DNA of 64,000 nucleotides from positions 1 to 64,000 of the forward strand of contig NZ_JAVJSX010000034.1 in the NCBI RefSeq assembly GCF_040219215.1, read 5' to 3'. Both the position numbers and the translations under genes were made by a program. Of this stretch, positions 1-7,321 are shown piece after piece. The stretch's first letter is position 1. Every line of letters begins with the position of its first letter. The notes under the pieces are model-generated. The model was not told where the DNA came from. It ran no database searches and worked only from the letters and a program-made list of their open reading frames with translations. This DNA is from Thalassobaculum_A sp040219215. GTDB taxonomy: Bacteria; Pseudomonadota; Alphaproteobacteria; Thalassobaculales; Thalassobaculaceae.

Positions 1-49
1 CGATGTGATCGACCTGATCAGCACCTACGAGAAGATTCGTTCGAATGGT

Positions 50-178
50 CTAAAGGGCATTAGGTTCGAGTTTGGGTTCAGGTCCTGGCTCAGAGACGAG
101 CGTGGTGGCGAAGACGTTGACTTCGCTGATCATGATGACGAATCCGGTCTTACCAGCAAGACGTTTTTCTCCACTCAT
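50..178 (-). CDS. Possible small protein of unknown function (42 aa)
   Basis: This short reading frame starts at an ATG preceded by a textbook Shine-Dalgarno sequence (GGAGG with a 7-base spacer), which is the main reason to list it. The product starts MSGEKRLAGK, has a short hydrophobic stretch (GFVIMI) and a proline/glutamate-rich end (PGPEPKLEPNAL). I do not recognise a family. It lies at the edge of the accessory island, transcribed away from the serine recombinase gene. It could be a remnant of a longer gene or a small island protein, and a chance frame with a good ribosome site cannot be excluded. Confidence 0.35.
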   Translation of the reverse strand: MSGEKRLAGKTGFVIMISEVNVFATTLVSEPGPEPKLEPNAL

Positions 179-541
179 CGCGATACCTCCAATGCGGATC
201 AGTATCTTTCTGTGTCAGAATGGTCATTGAACTATGTACCATATAGAAAACTGGTCCATTTTGCGTCCATCAGACGTCATCCACCTGACCGAAGCGGATG
301 TATTTACCGTGCTCAAGGCTTCCGCCGGTCGGATCATTTCCATTTTTACTCTCAAGCTCGTGCCCCTCCGATACAAAGAGACCCTCCCGAAGAGGGGGAT
401 CACCTAGCCTCAGTTCGGCATGCAGAAAACCCGTGTGATCTACCGCTTCAGCACACCAAGATTTCTGCGGGTCTGTCGGGGTAAGTTTGGCTGTGCCGAA
501 AATATTTGATTTCTGCACGTTTGTATGATAATGATTCCTGC
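179..541. other. Intergenic stretch upstream of the serine recombinase
   Basis: No convincing gene is seen here. The part from about 205 to 265 is AT-rich and could hold divergent promoters for the small minus-strand frame and the recombinase. Near 368-400 there is an imperfect CCCTC/GAGGG hairpin without a T-run. Serine resolvases often act at a res site next to their own gene, so this would be the place to look for one. I could not define paired subsites by eye. Confidence 0.4.
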
Positions 542-1150
542 ATGATCCGAGAAAAGCGTGTCGCCCTGTATCTGCGTGTGTCGACCGACCACCAGACCAT
601 CGAGAACCAGCGGAGGGACCTGGAAGAGGTTGCCAACCGTCTTGGGTGGAACGTCGTCCTGGTGCTGGCCGACGAAGGCGTGTCGGGTGCGAAGGGACGG
701 GATCGACGTCCAGGGTTCGACAAGCTGCACAAGGCCGTCACGCGTCGTGAGATCGACCTGATCGCCGCATGGTCCGTCGACCGTCTTGGACGCAGTTTGC
801 AGGACCTCGTCGGATTCCTCGGCGAGATCAATGCACGCGGCGTCGATCTCTATCTTCACAAACAAGGCCTGGACACCAGCACCCCAGCTGGACGGGCGAT
901 GTTCGGCATGCTCGGAGTGTTCGCCGAGTTCGAGCGGTCGATGATCAGCGAAAGGGTGAAGTCCGGACTAGAGAGAGCGAGAGCCTCTGGCAAGAAATTG
1001 GGGCGACCGTCGATACCGGAGGCTAAGGTCGACCGGATCAAGCAAGCCTTATTTGAAGGCCATGGCATCCATCGCATTTGCCGGGAGATTGGAGTTGGAA
1101 GCGGGACCGTTCAGAAGATCAAGAATACGGTCGTTAATGACCAACGGTAG
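542..1150 (+). CDS. Serine recombinase (resolvase/invertase family)
   Basis: This is a 202-residue small serine recombinase that cuts and rejoins DNA through a 5'-phosphoserine link. The N-terminal catalytic domain has the hallmark YLRVSTDHQ motif with nucleophile Ser14, then DRLGRSLQDLV and the E-helix region FAEFERSMISERV. A GRP motif near residue 160 leads into a C-terminal helix-turn-helix (about 165-200) for site binding. Length and layout fit resolvases/invertases rather than large phage integrases. I chose the ATG at 542; a TTG at 506 is in frame but would add an unconserved leader. No transposase is next to it. Its role (multimer resolution, inversion or island mobility) is not decided by the sequence. 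Confidence 0.9.
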   Translation: MIREKRVALYLRVSTDHQTIENQRRDLEEVANRLGWNVVLVLADEGVSGAKGRDRRPGFDKLHKAVTRREIDLIAAWSVDRLGRSLQDLVGFLGEINARGVDLYLHKQGLDTSTPAGRAMFGMLGVFAEFERSMISERVKSGLERARASGKKLGRPSIPEAKVDRIKQALFEGHGIHRICREIGVGSGTVQKIKNTVVNDQR

Positions 1151-1332
1151 GGTTGGGCATGGAGTTCGCATAGCGATTCTCGATAACGTTCTAATGGGCG
1201 AGATCGAGAGGTAGGGTTCTGAGATACAGTTCTGAGAGCCAGGAAGCAGATGTTCGGTGGCCTCAGACCCAGATGCAATGAGACACCCCGGAAACATTAA
1301 TTTTAAAGCAGCCGAAGACCCAAAGAGATTGC

Positions 1333-2307
1333 CTATCCCCAAACAGCGACCGACGCGGCATCTACATAGCGGATGTCTATGTGTTCTCTTCGGCGAGCAA
1401 AGTGAGCAATACGGTCTTCAATCTCCTCCAAATTTTCGTGAGGATTGTGGACGCAAACGACCAGGTTAGAGATGCCGCTAGAGAAAATTGCTCGGTAGAC
1501 GTGAGTGTCGTTCTGGTGTGCTGAGTGACCAAACACGAACATACTTCCTTGCAACTCCCTAAGCTTATTGTGTGCGTGATGTAGGTACGGAACGGAATTG
1601 ATTTTAGATAATTTCTGACCAGTGGTCCCTTCAGACACGAACAATGGTAGTCTTCTTTGTCTGCGGATGGTGCGTGCGATATCCGAAATAATAGTATCCC
1701 CCGTCACGACTCGCTTTTGTGTCTCTTTCTGTGCGTCGACAAAAATATGTAGGGCACCGTGGAGATAGTATATACTACAATGTGCTTCAGGTGAAAATGT
1801 ACGGAATCCATTAACTTCTTGGCCCAATCCAAATCCATCACTGAACCGAAGTTCTTGTGAATTTAGTATCGTCCAATATAGTAAAAGATCATAATTTAGT
1901 GTGTAAATTTCTTCAAAATTGTTCAAAAAATCAGCACAAGCAGCTAACTGATTCTGGGGTATATCGAATTGAATTTCAGGATGAACGGTATGAATAGCTC
2001 GAATTAGAGCTTCACGAACTCGACCCGCATCTTCGAGAAAGAGATCAGCTTGATCATCATTTCCATATGCAGTTTCGACGTCTGCTGCTTGCTCAAGGGC
2101 AAACATAACTTCTTCAAAATCAGTAGTCTCAAATTCATCAAATACATTCCTTATCGGTGTTCCATTTTCAAGGCCGGATCGATCCAATAGGTTTCTATAG
2201 GTAAAATTATTGCCCGATTGGGCTATCGAGAAACCGTTTCCTAGCAAAATGCACCTGTCGCCCCCGTCCGTGAGCTCAAGTGCTTCTTCGAAATCTATGA
2301 CGGGCAT
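1333..2307 (-). CDS. SIR2-like / DUF4917 family protein
   Basis: This 324-residue protein carries the three landmarks of SIR2-like proteins found in phage-defence loci: a glycine-rich nucleotide loop LLGNGFS (21-27), TLNYD (136-140) and LHG (182-184), followed by FGHSAHQND (259-267). I recognise the overall layout as DUF4917. Related SIR2 proteins act as NAD+ hydrolases that kill or arrest infected cells; that activity here is inference. The ATG at 2307 is preceded by GGGGGAG, which decides it over an upstream in-frame GTG at 2325. It is clearly more AT-rich than the core genes, so it was acquired by transfer. It sits 55 bases after the SEC-C protein gene and may be the last gene of the CBASS transcript. 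Confidence 0.75.
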   Translation of the reverse strand: MPVIDFEEALELTDGGDRCILLGNGFSIAQSGNNFTYRNLLDRSGLENGTPIRNVFDEFETTDFEEVMFALEQAADVETAYGNDDQADLFLEDAGRVREALIRAIHTVHPEIQFDIPQNQLAACADFLNNFEEIYTLNYDLLLYWTILNSQELRFSDGFGLGQEVNGFRTFSPEAHCSIYYLHGALHIFVDAQKETQKRVVTGDTIISDIARTIRRQRRLPLFVSEGTTGQKLSKINSVPYLHHAHNKLRELQGSMFVFGHSAHQNDTHVYRAIFSSGISNLVVCVHNPHENLEEIEDRIAHFARRREHIDIRYVDAASVAVWG

Positions 2308-2362
2308 TTTCTCCCCCGCTGTCACTCAGCAATATCTACGGACCATTCTTGCCGCATCAGAG

Positions 2363-4000
2363 CTATTTGGACGCCGGTGCTTGAGGTGCCCGAGCAATAG
2401 CAGCTACCCAACCTTCGCATAACTCAAGGACGATATCATCTCGACCCAAGCTCTTTAGGTGTTTGATATCCGGTCGCCCCTCCGCCAACTCTAGGAGCCG
2501 TTCGAGGGGGCTATCTACATAGCTCTTCACCATCGACTCGTACAGTTCGTGGATATCCTTAGCCTCGGACCGCGTTACCTCTTTGGCTCCAAAATATGCG
2601 TCCCCGTACTTTCGATAGTCCTCCAATTCCGATTCCGTGATCGACTTCGTCAGGATGACGCCATCTGAGCCATCTTTTGGTAGCACCGCCACATAGAGTT
2701 CCTTGTCTTCCTCGCCCACTGCGACCGATGTGACCTCCCCGACGAGGCCATTCTCACCGGCGTCTTCGAAGAAGTAGGTGTCTCCAATGCGAAGGCGTCT
2801 GCTCTTGTCAAAGACCTCGGATGCTGGACGACCATCAAACGTTTCAGGAATCTGGGGATAGGACTGGATCGCTCGGAGCACATTGTAGGCGTCAATGTGC
2901 TTTTGCTTCTGTCGGTACCACTCGGATATGCGTTGTTTTTCCGGTTTGGCGAAATCAGGGATTCCCATTCCATAGGCCAGAACGGCAGCACCAGGGTCAG
3001 GTGAAGCCAGCATCAGATGGAAGGGCATATTCGTAGTGAATATGTAGGCGGCTTGGCCATCACCTCTGCCCCGCTCACTGTCCGTCAATCGCCTTATAGC
3101 TTTGTCAGCCCACATAGGTTCGCCGCCGCCAGACTCAGGTTCGGTATTCAGGTCAACGAAGATCATACGTTCATCTGGAGCTGGCTTCCCGAATGCCCCA
3201 CGGATGTGTTTGGTCATCTGCGAGGTTGGGTCCTTCGACGTTGTGCCGTCCTGCTTTGTTTTGCCAAGGCGGCCAGCCACGCTTCGCATTTTCGCTTCGA
3301 CCCAATATCGCTTCCCGGTCGTCTGGGATCGGGCCGCGAACTCACAGTGCTTCATGTCCTCGTCGGCTTCATCCTCAAGCTCCAACAAGAACCCTGCCCG
3401 AATCAGGCAGTTGGCCACGATCAGTTCGTAGTAGGCCCCCTGGAACTGTTTGACGTCCTTCAGTCGGGCGACAAGTCTGGCCTGAAGTTCCACATTGTGG
3501 CTAAGCAGATAGAGGCTGTAAGCGAGGCCCAGATAGCACCGGACTGCACCGGTAATCGGCCCGGAATGCAACCCATTGCTGCCCTTCGGATTACCGGCTT
3601 TATGATGCAAGAAGGCATCGTACCATTGCAGGATCGGGTGTCGGTCGGCCAGAGATTTTCCAAGCTCGGCCTGACCCCACTCTCCGCCGAGGGTCTTCTT
3701 GATGTAGTCCTCCAGAAAGTCGGCGAACGTTCTCCAGGTCTTGGACCAGTGGATCGTGTTTCCCACGGCAACCAGTTGGTGTTCATTCGCTTCGAAGGCG
3801 ACGACAGGCCTGCCGAGCCCTTGCTGAGCTTGTCGCACCACCTCATCGGACTCGTGGCGGCGGAGAGCATCCAACAGGGGAGGAGGTATCGGTCGGGACG
3901 AAAGACGCTCAGCCATCGACCGCAGGGGGTAACCATGGCACTTCTTGTACTTCTTGCCACTGCCGCATGGACACGGGGCGTTTCTACCGATTTTCCCCAT
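2363..4000 (-). CDS. SEC-C motif protein with a possible PD-(D/E)XK nuclease-like domain
   Basis: This 545-residue protein opens with a zinc-binding SEC-C motif, CPC at 10-12 and CH at 21-22 in NAPCPCGSGKKYKKCHG, placed at the N-terminus rather than at the usual C-terminus. Around residues 185-240 there is an ordered set of acidic residues, YYELIVANCLIRAGF (E192), HCEFAARS (E220) and YWVEAKMRS (E235-x-K237). This pattern and its hydrophobic strands resemble the PD-(D/E)XK nuclease core, which is my inference and not an established annotation. The C-terminal half is unrecognised. Stop-to-start distance from capV is 36 bases and its own end lies 55 bases before the SIR2-like gene, so co-transcription is likely. 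The ribosome site is weak. It could be an accessory CBASS effector or an independent defence gene. Confidence 0.7.
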   Translation of the reverse strand: MGKIGRNAPCPCGSGKKYKKCHGYPLRSMAERLSSRPIPPPLLDALRRHESDEVVRQAQQGLGRPVVAFEANEHQLVAVGNTIHWSKTWRTFADFLEDYIKKTLGGEWGQAELGKSLADRHPILQWYDAFLHHKAGNPKGSNGLHSGPITGAVRCYLGLAYSLYLLSHNVELQARLVARLKDVKQFQGAYYELIVANCLIRAGFLLELEDEADEDMKHCEFAARSQTTGKRYWVEAKMRSVAGRLGKTKQDGTTSKDPTSQMTKHIRGAFGKPAPDERMIFVDLNTEPESGGGEPMWADKAIRRLTDSERGRGDGQAAYIFTTNMPFHLMLASPDPGAAVLAYGMGIPDFAKPEKQRISEWYRQKQKHIDAYNVLRAIQSYPQIPETFDGRPASEVFDKSRRLRIGDTYFFEDAGENGLVGEVTSVAVGEEDKELYVAVLPKDGSDGVILTKSITESELEDYRKYGDAYFGAKEVTRSEAKDIHELYESMVKSYVDSPLERLLELAEGRPDIKHLKSLGRDDIVLELCEGWVAAIARAPQAPASK

Positions 4001-4036
4001 TAGTCATCGAGCCTACTGATGCTACGCGGATATGAT

Positions 4037-5095
4037 TCACTCCGTCGCTTGAACGAGAGCTGTCGTCGATTGTCCTGCTGTCCGTAGCTCAAACAGGTCA
4101 TTGATCCTATCACCGGCAGCGTCAACGAGTGCCCGAGCGACATCTGGTAGTTCCGAGCAGGCTCGCCGAACATCATCCATCGCAATCGGGTTCTCGGTCT
4201 CCGGGGCGTCCAAACGCAGCAAGTGATCTCTTCCTACCAGGAGTCCCGCTTGACCAAGTGCATTGTGGGATTGGGACTTCATAGCGGACCTATAGAAAGC
4301 CCTGCTCCATGGGACAAAGCCGCCAATACGCTGCCAAAGTCCGAGCTGATTCCGTTCCTGGCCACACCCGAGGCTGAGGATGCGGACCTGACGGCGATCA
4401 ATGTCAAAACAGGTGAGTGCGTCGACCAGGCCGACCATCACGGGGTTGTTCGCCCAGATGCCGCCGTCGGCGAAGATATATCCGTCTCGCTCAACTGCAG
4501 CGAAGAAGGTGGGAGCTGCTGCGGTAGATAACCCAACGTCGACAAGGCTCTCGTGCTGATCACGTGCATAGTCGGGGTGATGGGGCGTTTTGAACACATA
4601 AGGCTCGCTATATCGGCCCTCAAACGAAGGAATACAGGTCGCAACCCTCGACGATCCAAACCGTTCTAGCCCGAATTCTCGTCGTAGTTCATTCTCCAAG
4701 ACCTTGCGATCATAGGCGTAGAATCCCCATTGCCATATCGCACGAAGAGTACGTCTGAAGCGGCTGCCGTTCGGAAAGATCGACGAGCCCCGCTCCAGAT
4801 ATAGCCGCGATATTTCGCGAGCGGTCTTGCCCTGCCCTAGACCGAGCACGATGATCCCGCCCGTCGAGGTGCCTGTCATCATGTCGAAGTGGTTTCCAAT
4901 CGGTTCGCCGTTCAAGAACCGGTCCTCGATTTCCGCCAGCACTAAGCAAGGAAGCAAACCCTTAATGCCGCCTCCATCGATAGAGAGAATCCGGAAGGGC
5001 TTACCGTCTGGCCATGGCTGTGGGGGACTAAGCGACCGACGAGTCCCATCGGACCGTCGGGGGACCGTATGGTCGTAGCGGATGTCACGCGGCAT
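4037..5095 (-). CDS. capV: CapV-type patatin-like phospholipase (CBASS effector)
   Basis: This 352-residue patatin-family lipase has the full catalytic set: oxyanion loop GGGIKG (41-46), nucleophile elbow GTSTGG with Ser77, and the DGG motif with Asp210 in FADGGIWANNP. CapV enzymes are activated by the cyclic nucleotide made by the neighbouring CD-NTase and degrade the inner membrane, killing the infected cell. The start at 5095 is chosen because AAGGA lies 8 bases upstream; two earlier in-frame ATGs (5104, 5134) lack good sites. It overlaps the end of the E2-like gene by 11 bases, which implies translational coupling. Family identity is sure, and the CBASS effector role follows from context. 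Confidence 0.92.
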   Translation of the reverse strand: MPRDIRYDHTVPRRSDGTRRSLSPPQPWPDGKPFRILSIDGGGIKGLLPCLVLAEIEDRFLNGEPIGNHFDMMTGTSTGGIIVLGLGQGKTAREISRLYLERGSSIFPNGSRFRRTLRAIWQWGFYAYDRKVLENELRREFGLERFGSSRVATCIPSFEGRYSEPYVFKTPHHPDYARDQHESLVDVGLSTAAAPTFFAAVERDGYIFADGGIWANNPVMVGLVDALTCFDIDRRQVRILSLGCGQERNQLGLWQRIGGFVPWSRAFYRSAMKSQSHNALGQAGLLVGRDHLLRLDAPETENPIAMDDVRRACSELPDVARALVDAAGDRINDLFELRTAGQSTTALVQATE

Positions 5096-5564
5096 CGTTG
5101 GCATCCTTGTGAGCGTCGTGGCGACCGCCGCCAACCCAACGGCCTGTAGCCTCCCAGATTTCGTACGCTGCCAGCCATCGGACAGCCCATGGGATCGTGG
5201 TATTGGCGATCAACATTGAACGATCCCATTCGCCTGCTTTGGGATCGAACAGGCAGAGTGGCGAGAGTTTGTAGTTCGGACCTTCGAAGTAGATGTGAGG
5301 TAGCGGTGCTTCCTCAGCTGCATCGAAGTTCATGATCAAGCTCGGCGACAGGACGCGGACCACTGGCATCAGTCGGCACATTGAAGCCGACCCTGCCATT
5401 GGATTGCCGAACTCGACAGACACCCTGAATGTCCGTTCGTAACCGCGGAGGTTACCGAACCAGACGACCGTCTGCGGCTCCAAGCCGAGCGTCGGCTCGA
5501 AGCCCGGCCATCGCCGCTTCATGGCGTCGATTTGAGCGGCTAGCGATTTCGGCTTCCGGGCCAT
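5085..5564 (-). CDS. Stand-alone E2-like protein of type II-short CBASS
   Basis: This 159-residue protein matches the prokaryotic E2 (ubiquitin-conjugating-like) family of E2-only CBASS. Visible features are RRWPGFEP near the start, LPHIYF (88-93), the likely catalytic Cys104 in SPLCLFDP, and the conserved C-terminal block TTIPWAVRWLAAYEIWEATG followed by WVGGGRH. There is no E1 domain and no JAB peptidase nearby, so this is the short form. Published work on a Serratia E2-only system showed that such E2s process the cyclase C-terminus and then conjugate the cyclase to Cys and Lys residues, activating it. The gene overlaps the CD-NTase by 25 bases and CapV by 11, as expected of one coupled unit. 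Confidence 0.88.
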   Translation of the reverse strand: MARKPKSLAAQIDAMKRRWPGFEPTLGLEPQTVVWFGNLRGYERTFRVSVEFGNPMAGSASMCRLMPVVRVLSPSLIMNFDAAEEAPLPHIYFEGPNYKLSPLCLFDPKAGEWDRSMLIANTTIPWAVRWLAAYEIWEATGRWVGGGRHDAHKDANDAA

Positions 5565-6799
5565 GATCTGCCATAGAAAGTGTTGGGTTTGGCCGCAGGC
5601 CGTTCCGAGACCAGCGACGGAGATGCGAGCACCCCACCAGCGGCTCCGACACTGTGCTTGCCGCTCCGGATGAGGAAGCCTTGCTCGTCAGCGAATTCAT
5701 CGCGAACCTGACGCCCCACGGTCTCTCCGAACATCGCCTCCAAGACCTGAGTGCGTTCCTTGAAAGATCGCTGTTCGTCGAAGAGCACGTCGAGCTGGTT
5801 AAGAAACAGCTTCATATCGCTGATCATCACGTCCTGGTCGCCGAAGTTCTCGGGCCATCGATCCGTAAAACAGTCTCCCTGGCAACGCGGATTCTCAACG
5901 TGGATCAGCTTACCGGCACGCTTGGCGGCAGTAAGTCGATCTAAGATATGCGAGGCGATAACTCGAAGATTCTCGCCGATGGTTCGCCCTGATGCTGCGA
6001 CCTCCAGTGACAGACATGACAGCATTACAGAGGCGGGCATCCGGCGGTTTCGCGGCAGCCAGCGGATATTCCGGTTTCGCTTGATCAGTTGGAGGGCGAC
6101 GGTGACGGCCGATTTGCCGCCGACCACAGACGAGTGGTCCGGGACAGGCAGGGAGTCGGCATCTTTCATCATGACGGCGAGTTGGGCGTCGGACGCCCTG
6201 ACCCGTTTTCCAAACTCCTCGGCGAAAGCCTGATCAACAGGGCAGCGGTCGTTGTAGTACTCCGCGAAGGCAAAACTGTTGGTAAGGATGGTCGTGTCCT
6301 TCCATCGCGGCTCGTCGGGCTTTGAATGGAAGATATGGCTCTTGCGAGGATCATAAGGATCAAGCAGCTCGGCGGGCGACAAGTCGATGTGCATCCCATC
6401 CGCGTAGCTGATGGTAATGCAGCGGGTCTGACGTTCAATGCAATCATGATACCGAGAGCCAGGTTCGCCACGGACAGCGTGATAGAGAAGATCGAGTGCC
6501 CGTGCAGGGGTGAGTCCCTCAACGAGCAGCTCAACGATGATGTCGATGTCGAAGCCTTCTGACCGAAACTTTGCTCTGATCGTCGCTCCAATTGCCACAG
6601 AGCCCTGCTGGTAAAAAATTCGGATCAAATCCTTCAGCGGACTTCCGTCACGCTGCAGGTGCTTTTCGATCGCAGCCTTACGCTCAACCATCTTGGCGTA
6701 CTGGCTGGGTGGAAGCTCGACCTTCACCGCTGTCGAGGCGAGGAGACGTTCACCCAAGGTATCCCATGGATTGAACGGGTGGCGGGTGAACGTGTTCAT
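5540..6799 (-). CDS. CBASS CD-NTase (cGAS/DncV-like nucleotidyltransferase)
   Basis: This 419-residue enzyme makes the cyclic oligonucleotide alarm signal. The nucleotidyltransferase core shows GS in YQQGSVAIGA (66-67), the metal-binding pair D84-x-D86 in FDIDIIVEL and the third acidic residue D139 in HIDLSPAEL. The start at 6799 has GAAAGGA 7 bases upstream; an in-frame ATG at 6829 would add ten residues without a site. The protein ends PNTFYG followed by nine residues, RSWPGSRNR, a tail that could be removed by the neighbouring E2 before conjugation through the exposed glycine (Gly410). It heads the minus-strand operon and is divergent from capH-capP. The product and clade cannot be read from the sequence; a CdnG-like cGAMP synthase is one possibility. 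Confidence 0.92.
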   Translation of the reverse strand: MNTFTRHPFNPWDTLGERLLASTAVKVELPPSQYAKMVERKAAIEKHLQRDGSPLKDLIRIFYQQGSVAIGATIRAKFRSEGFDIDIIVELLVEGLTPARALDLLYHAVRGEPGSRYHDCIERQTRCITISYADGMHIDLSPAELLDPYDPRKSHIFHSKPDEPRWKDTTILTNSFAFAEYYNDRCPVDQAFAEEFGKRVRASDAQLAVMMKDADSLPVPDHSSVVGGKSAVTVALQLIKRNRNIRWLPRNRRMPASVMLSCLSLEVAASGRTIGENLRVIASHILDRLTAAKRAGKLIHVENPRCQGDCFTDRWPENFGDQDVMISDMKLFLNQLDVLFDEQRSFKERTQVLEAMFGETVGRQVRDEFADEQGFLIRSGKHSVGAAGGVLASPSLVSERPAAKPNTFYGRSWPGSRNR

Positions 6800-6997
6800 G
6801 CGAGTGTCCTTTCGTGATGCTATCAACACCCCATATGTTGTGGGTCCGACAGCATGTTCCTCAGCATATCATGTCGCATGAAAAATTGAACACACGAATC
6901 GTATGCCTACTCTGAACATACGGTTGCGACTCCTCGCCGCGTTTGTCAACAACGATCTATACCGCTACTCTGAACGTTGAATTCAGGGAGGATGACC
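6800..6997. promoter_or_regulatory. Divergent CBASS/capH promoter and operator region
   Basis: These 198 bases separate the CD-NTase start from capH and must hold both promoters. The 11-mer CTACTCTGAAC occurs at 6907-6917 and again at 6965-6975. The first copy lies inside an inverted repeat CGTATG-N11-CATACG (6900-6922). A further CAACA/TGTTG repeat occurs near 6825-6841, and TGAATTCA lies just before the capH ribosome site. CapH-type XRE repressors bind such sites, so the repeats are the natural operator candidates. The repeats are seen directly; the binding is inferred. Confidence 0.6.
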
Positions 6998-7321
6998 ATG
7001 CCTACGCCTATGGGGGAGAGGATTCGCAATCGTCGACAGGAGAAGGGATTCTCCCTTCAGCAACTCGCTGACCGTGCTGGCTGCACGAAGGGCTATGTCT
7101 GGGAACTGGAGAACAAGAACCCACCTCGGCCGTCTGCAGAGAAGCTCGCTTCGATTGCCGCCGTGCTTGACACGACTGTTGATGTCTTGATTGGTACGCC
7201 GATTAATACGCAGGATGATCTGTCACCAGAGGATAAGGTGTTTTTCCGAAAGTTCGTTGGTTTGAAGGCTGAAGACCAACAGACAATGCGAAAAATGCTT
7301 GATCTCTGGGATGACGAATGA
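6998..7321 (+). CDS. capH: CapH-like XRE family repressor of CBASS
   Basis: This 107-residue protein has an N-terminal XRE helix-turn-helix (about 7-60; GERIRNRRQEKGFSLQQLA, then GCTKGYVWELENK) and a short C-terminal tail rich in acidic and hydrophobic residues (LSPEDKVFFRKFV), fitting the CapH layout of DNA-binding plus oligomerisation parts. The ATG at 6998 is preferred because GGAGG lies exactly 6 bases upstream; the ATG at 6992 touches the site. The gene overlaps the metallopeptidase gene by 4 bases and is divergent from the CD-NTase. Known CapH proteins repress CBASS until cleaved by CapP after DNA damage; that role is inferred here from the context. Confidence 0.82.
   Translation: MPTPMGERIRNRRQEKGFSLQQLADRAGCTKGYVWELENKNPPRPSAEKLASIAAVLDTTVDVLIGTPINTQDDLSPEDKVFFRKFVGLKAEDQQTMRKMLDLWDDE

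Noticed and set aside
5..484. Open frame of 159 codons on the plus strand at the left edge
   Set aside because: No recognisable domain, no ribosome site, and the composition resembles out-of-frame reading. The minus-strand small frame has a much better start.
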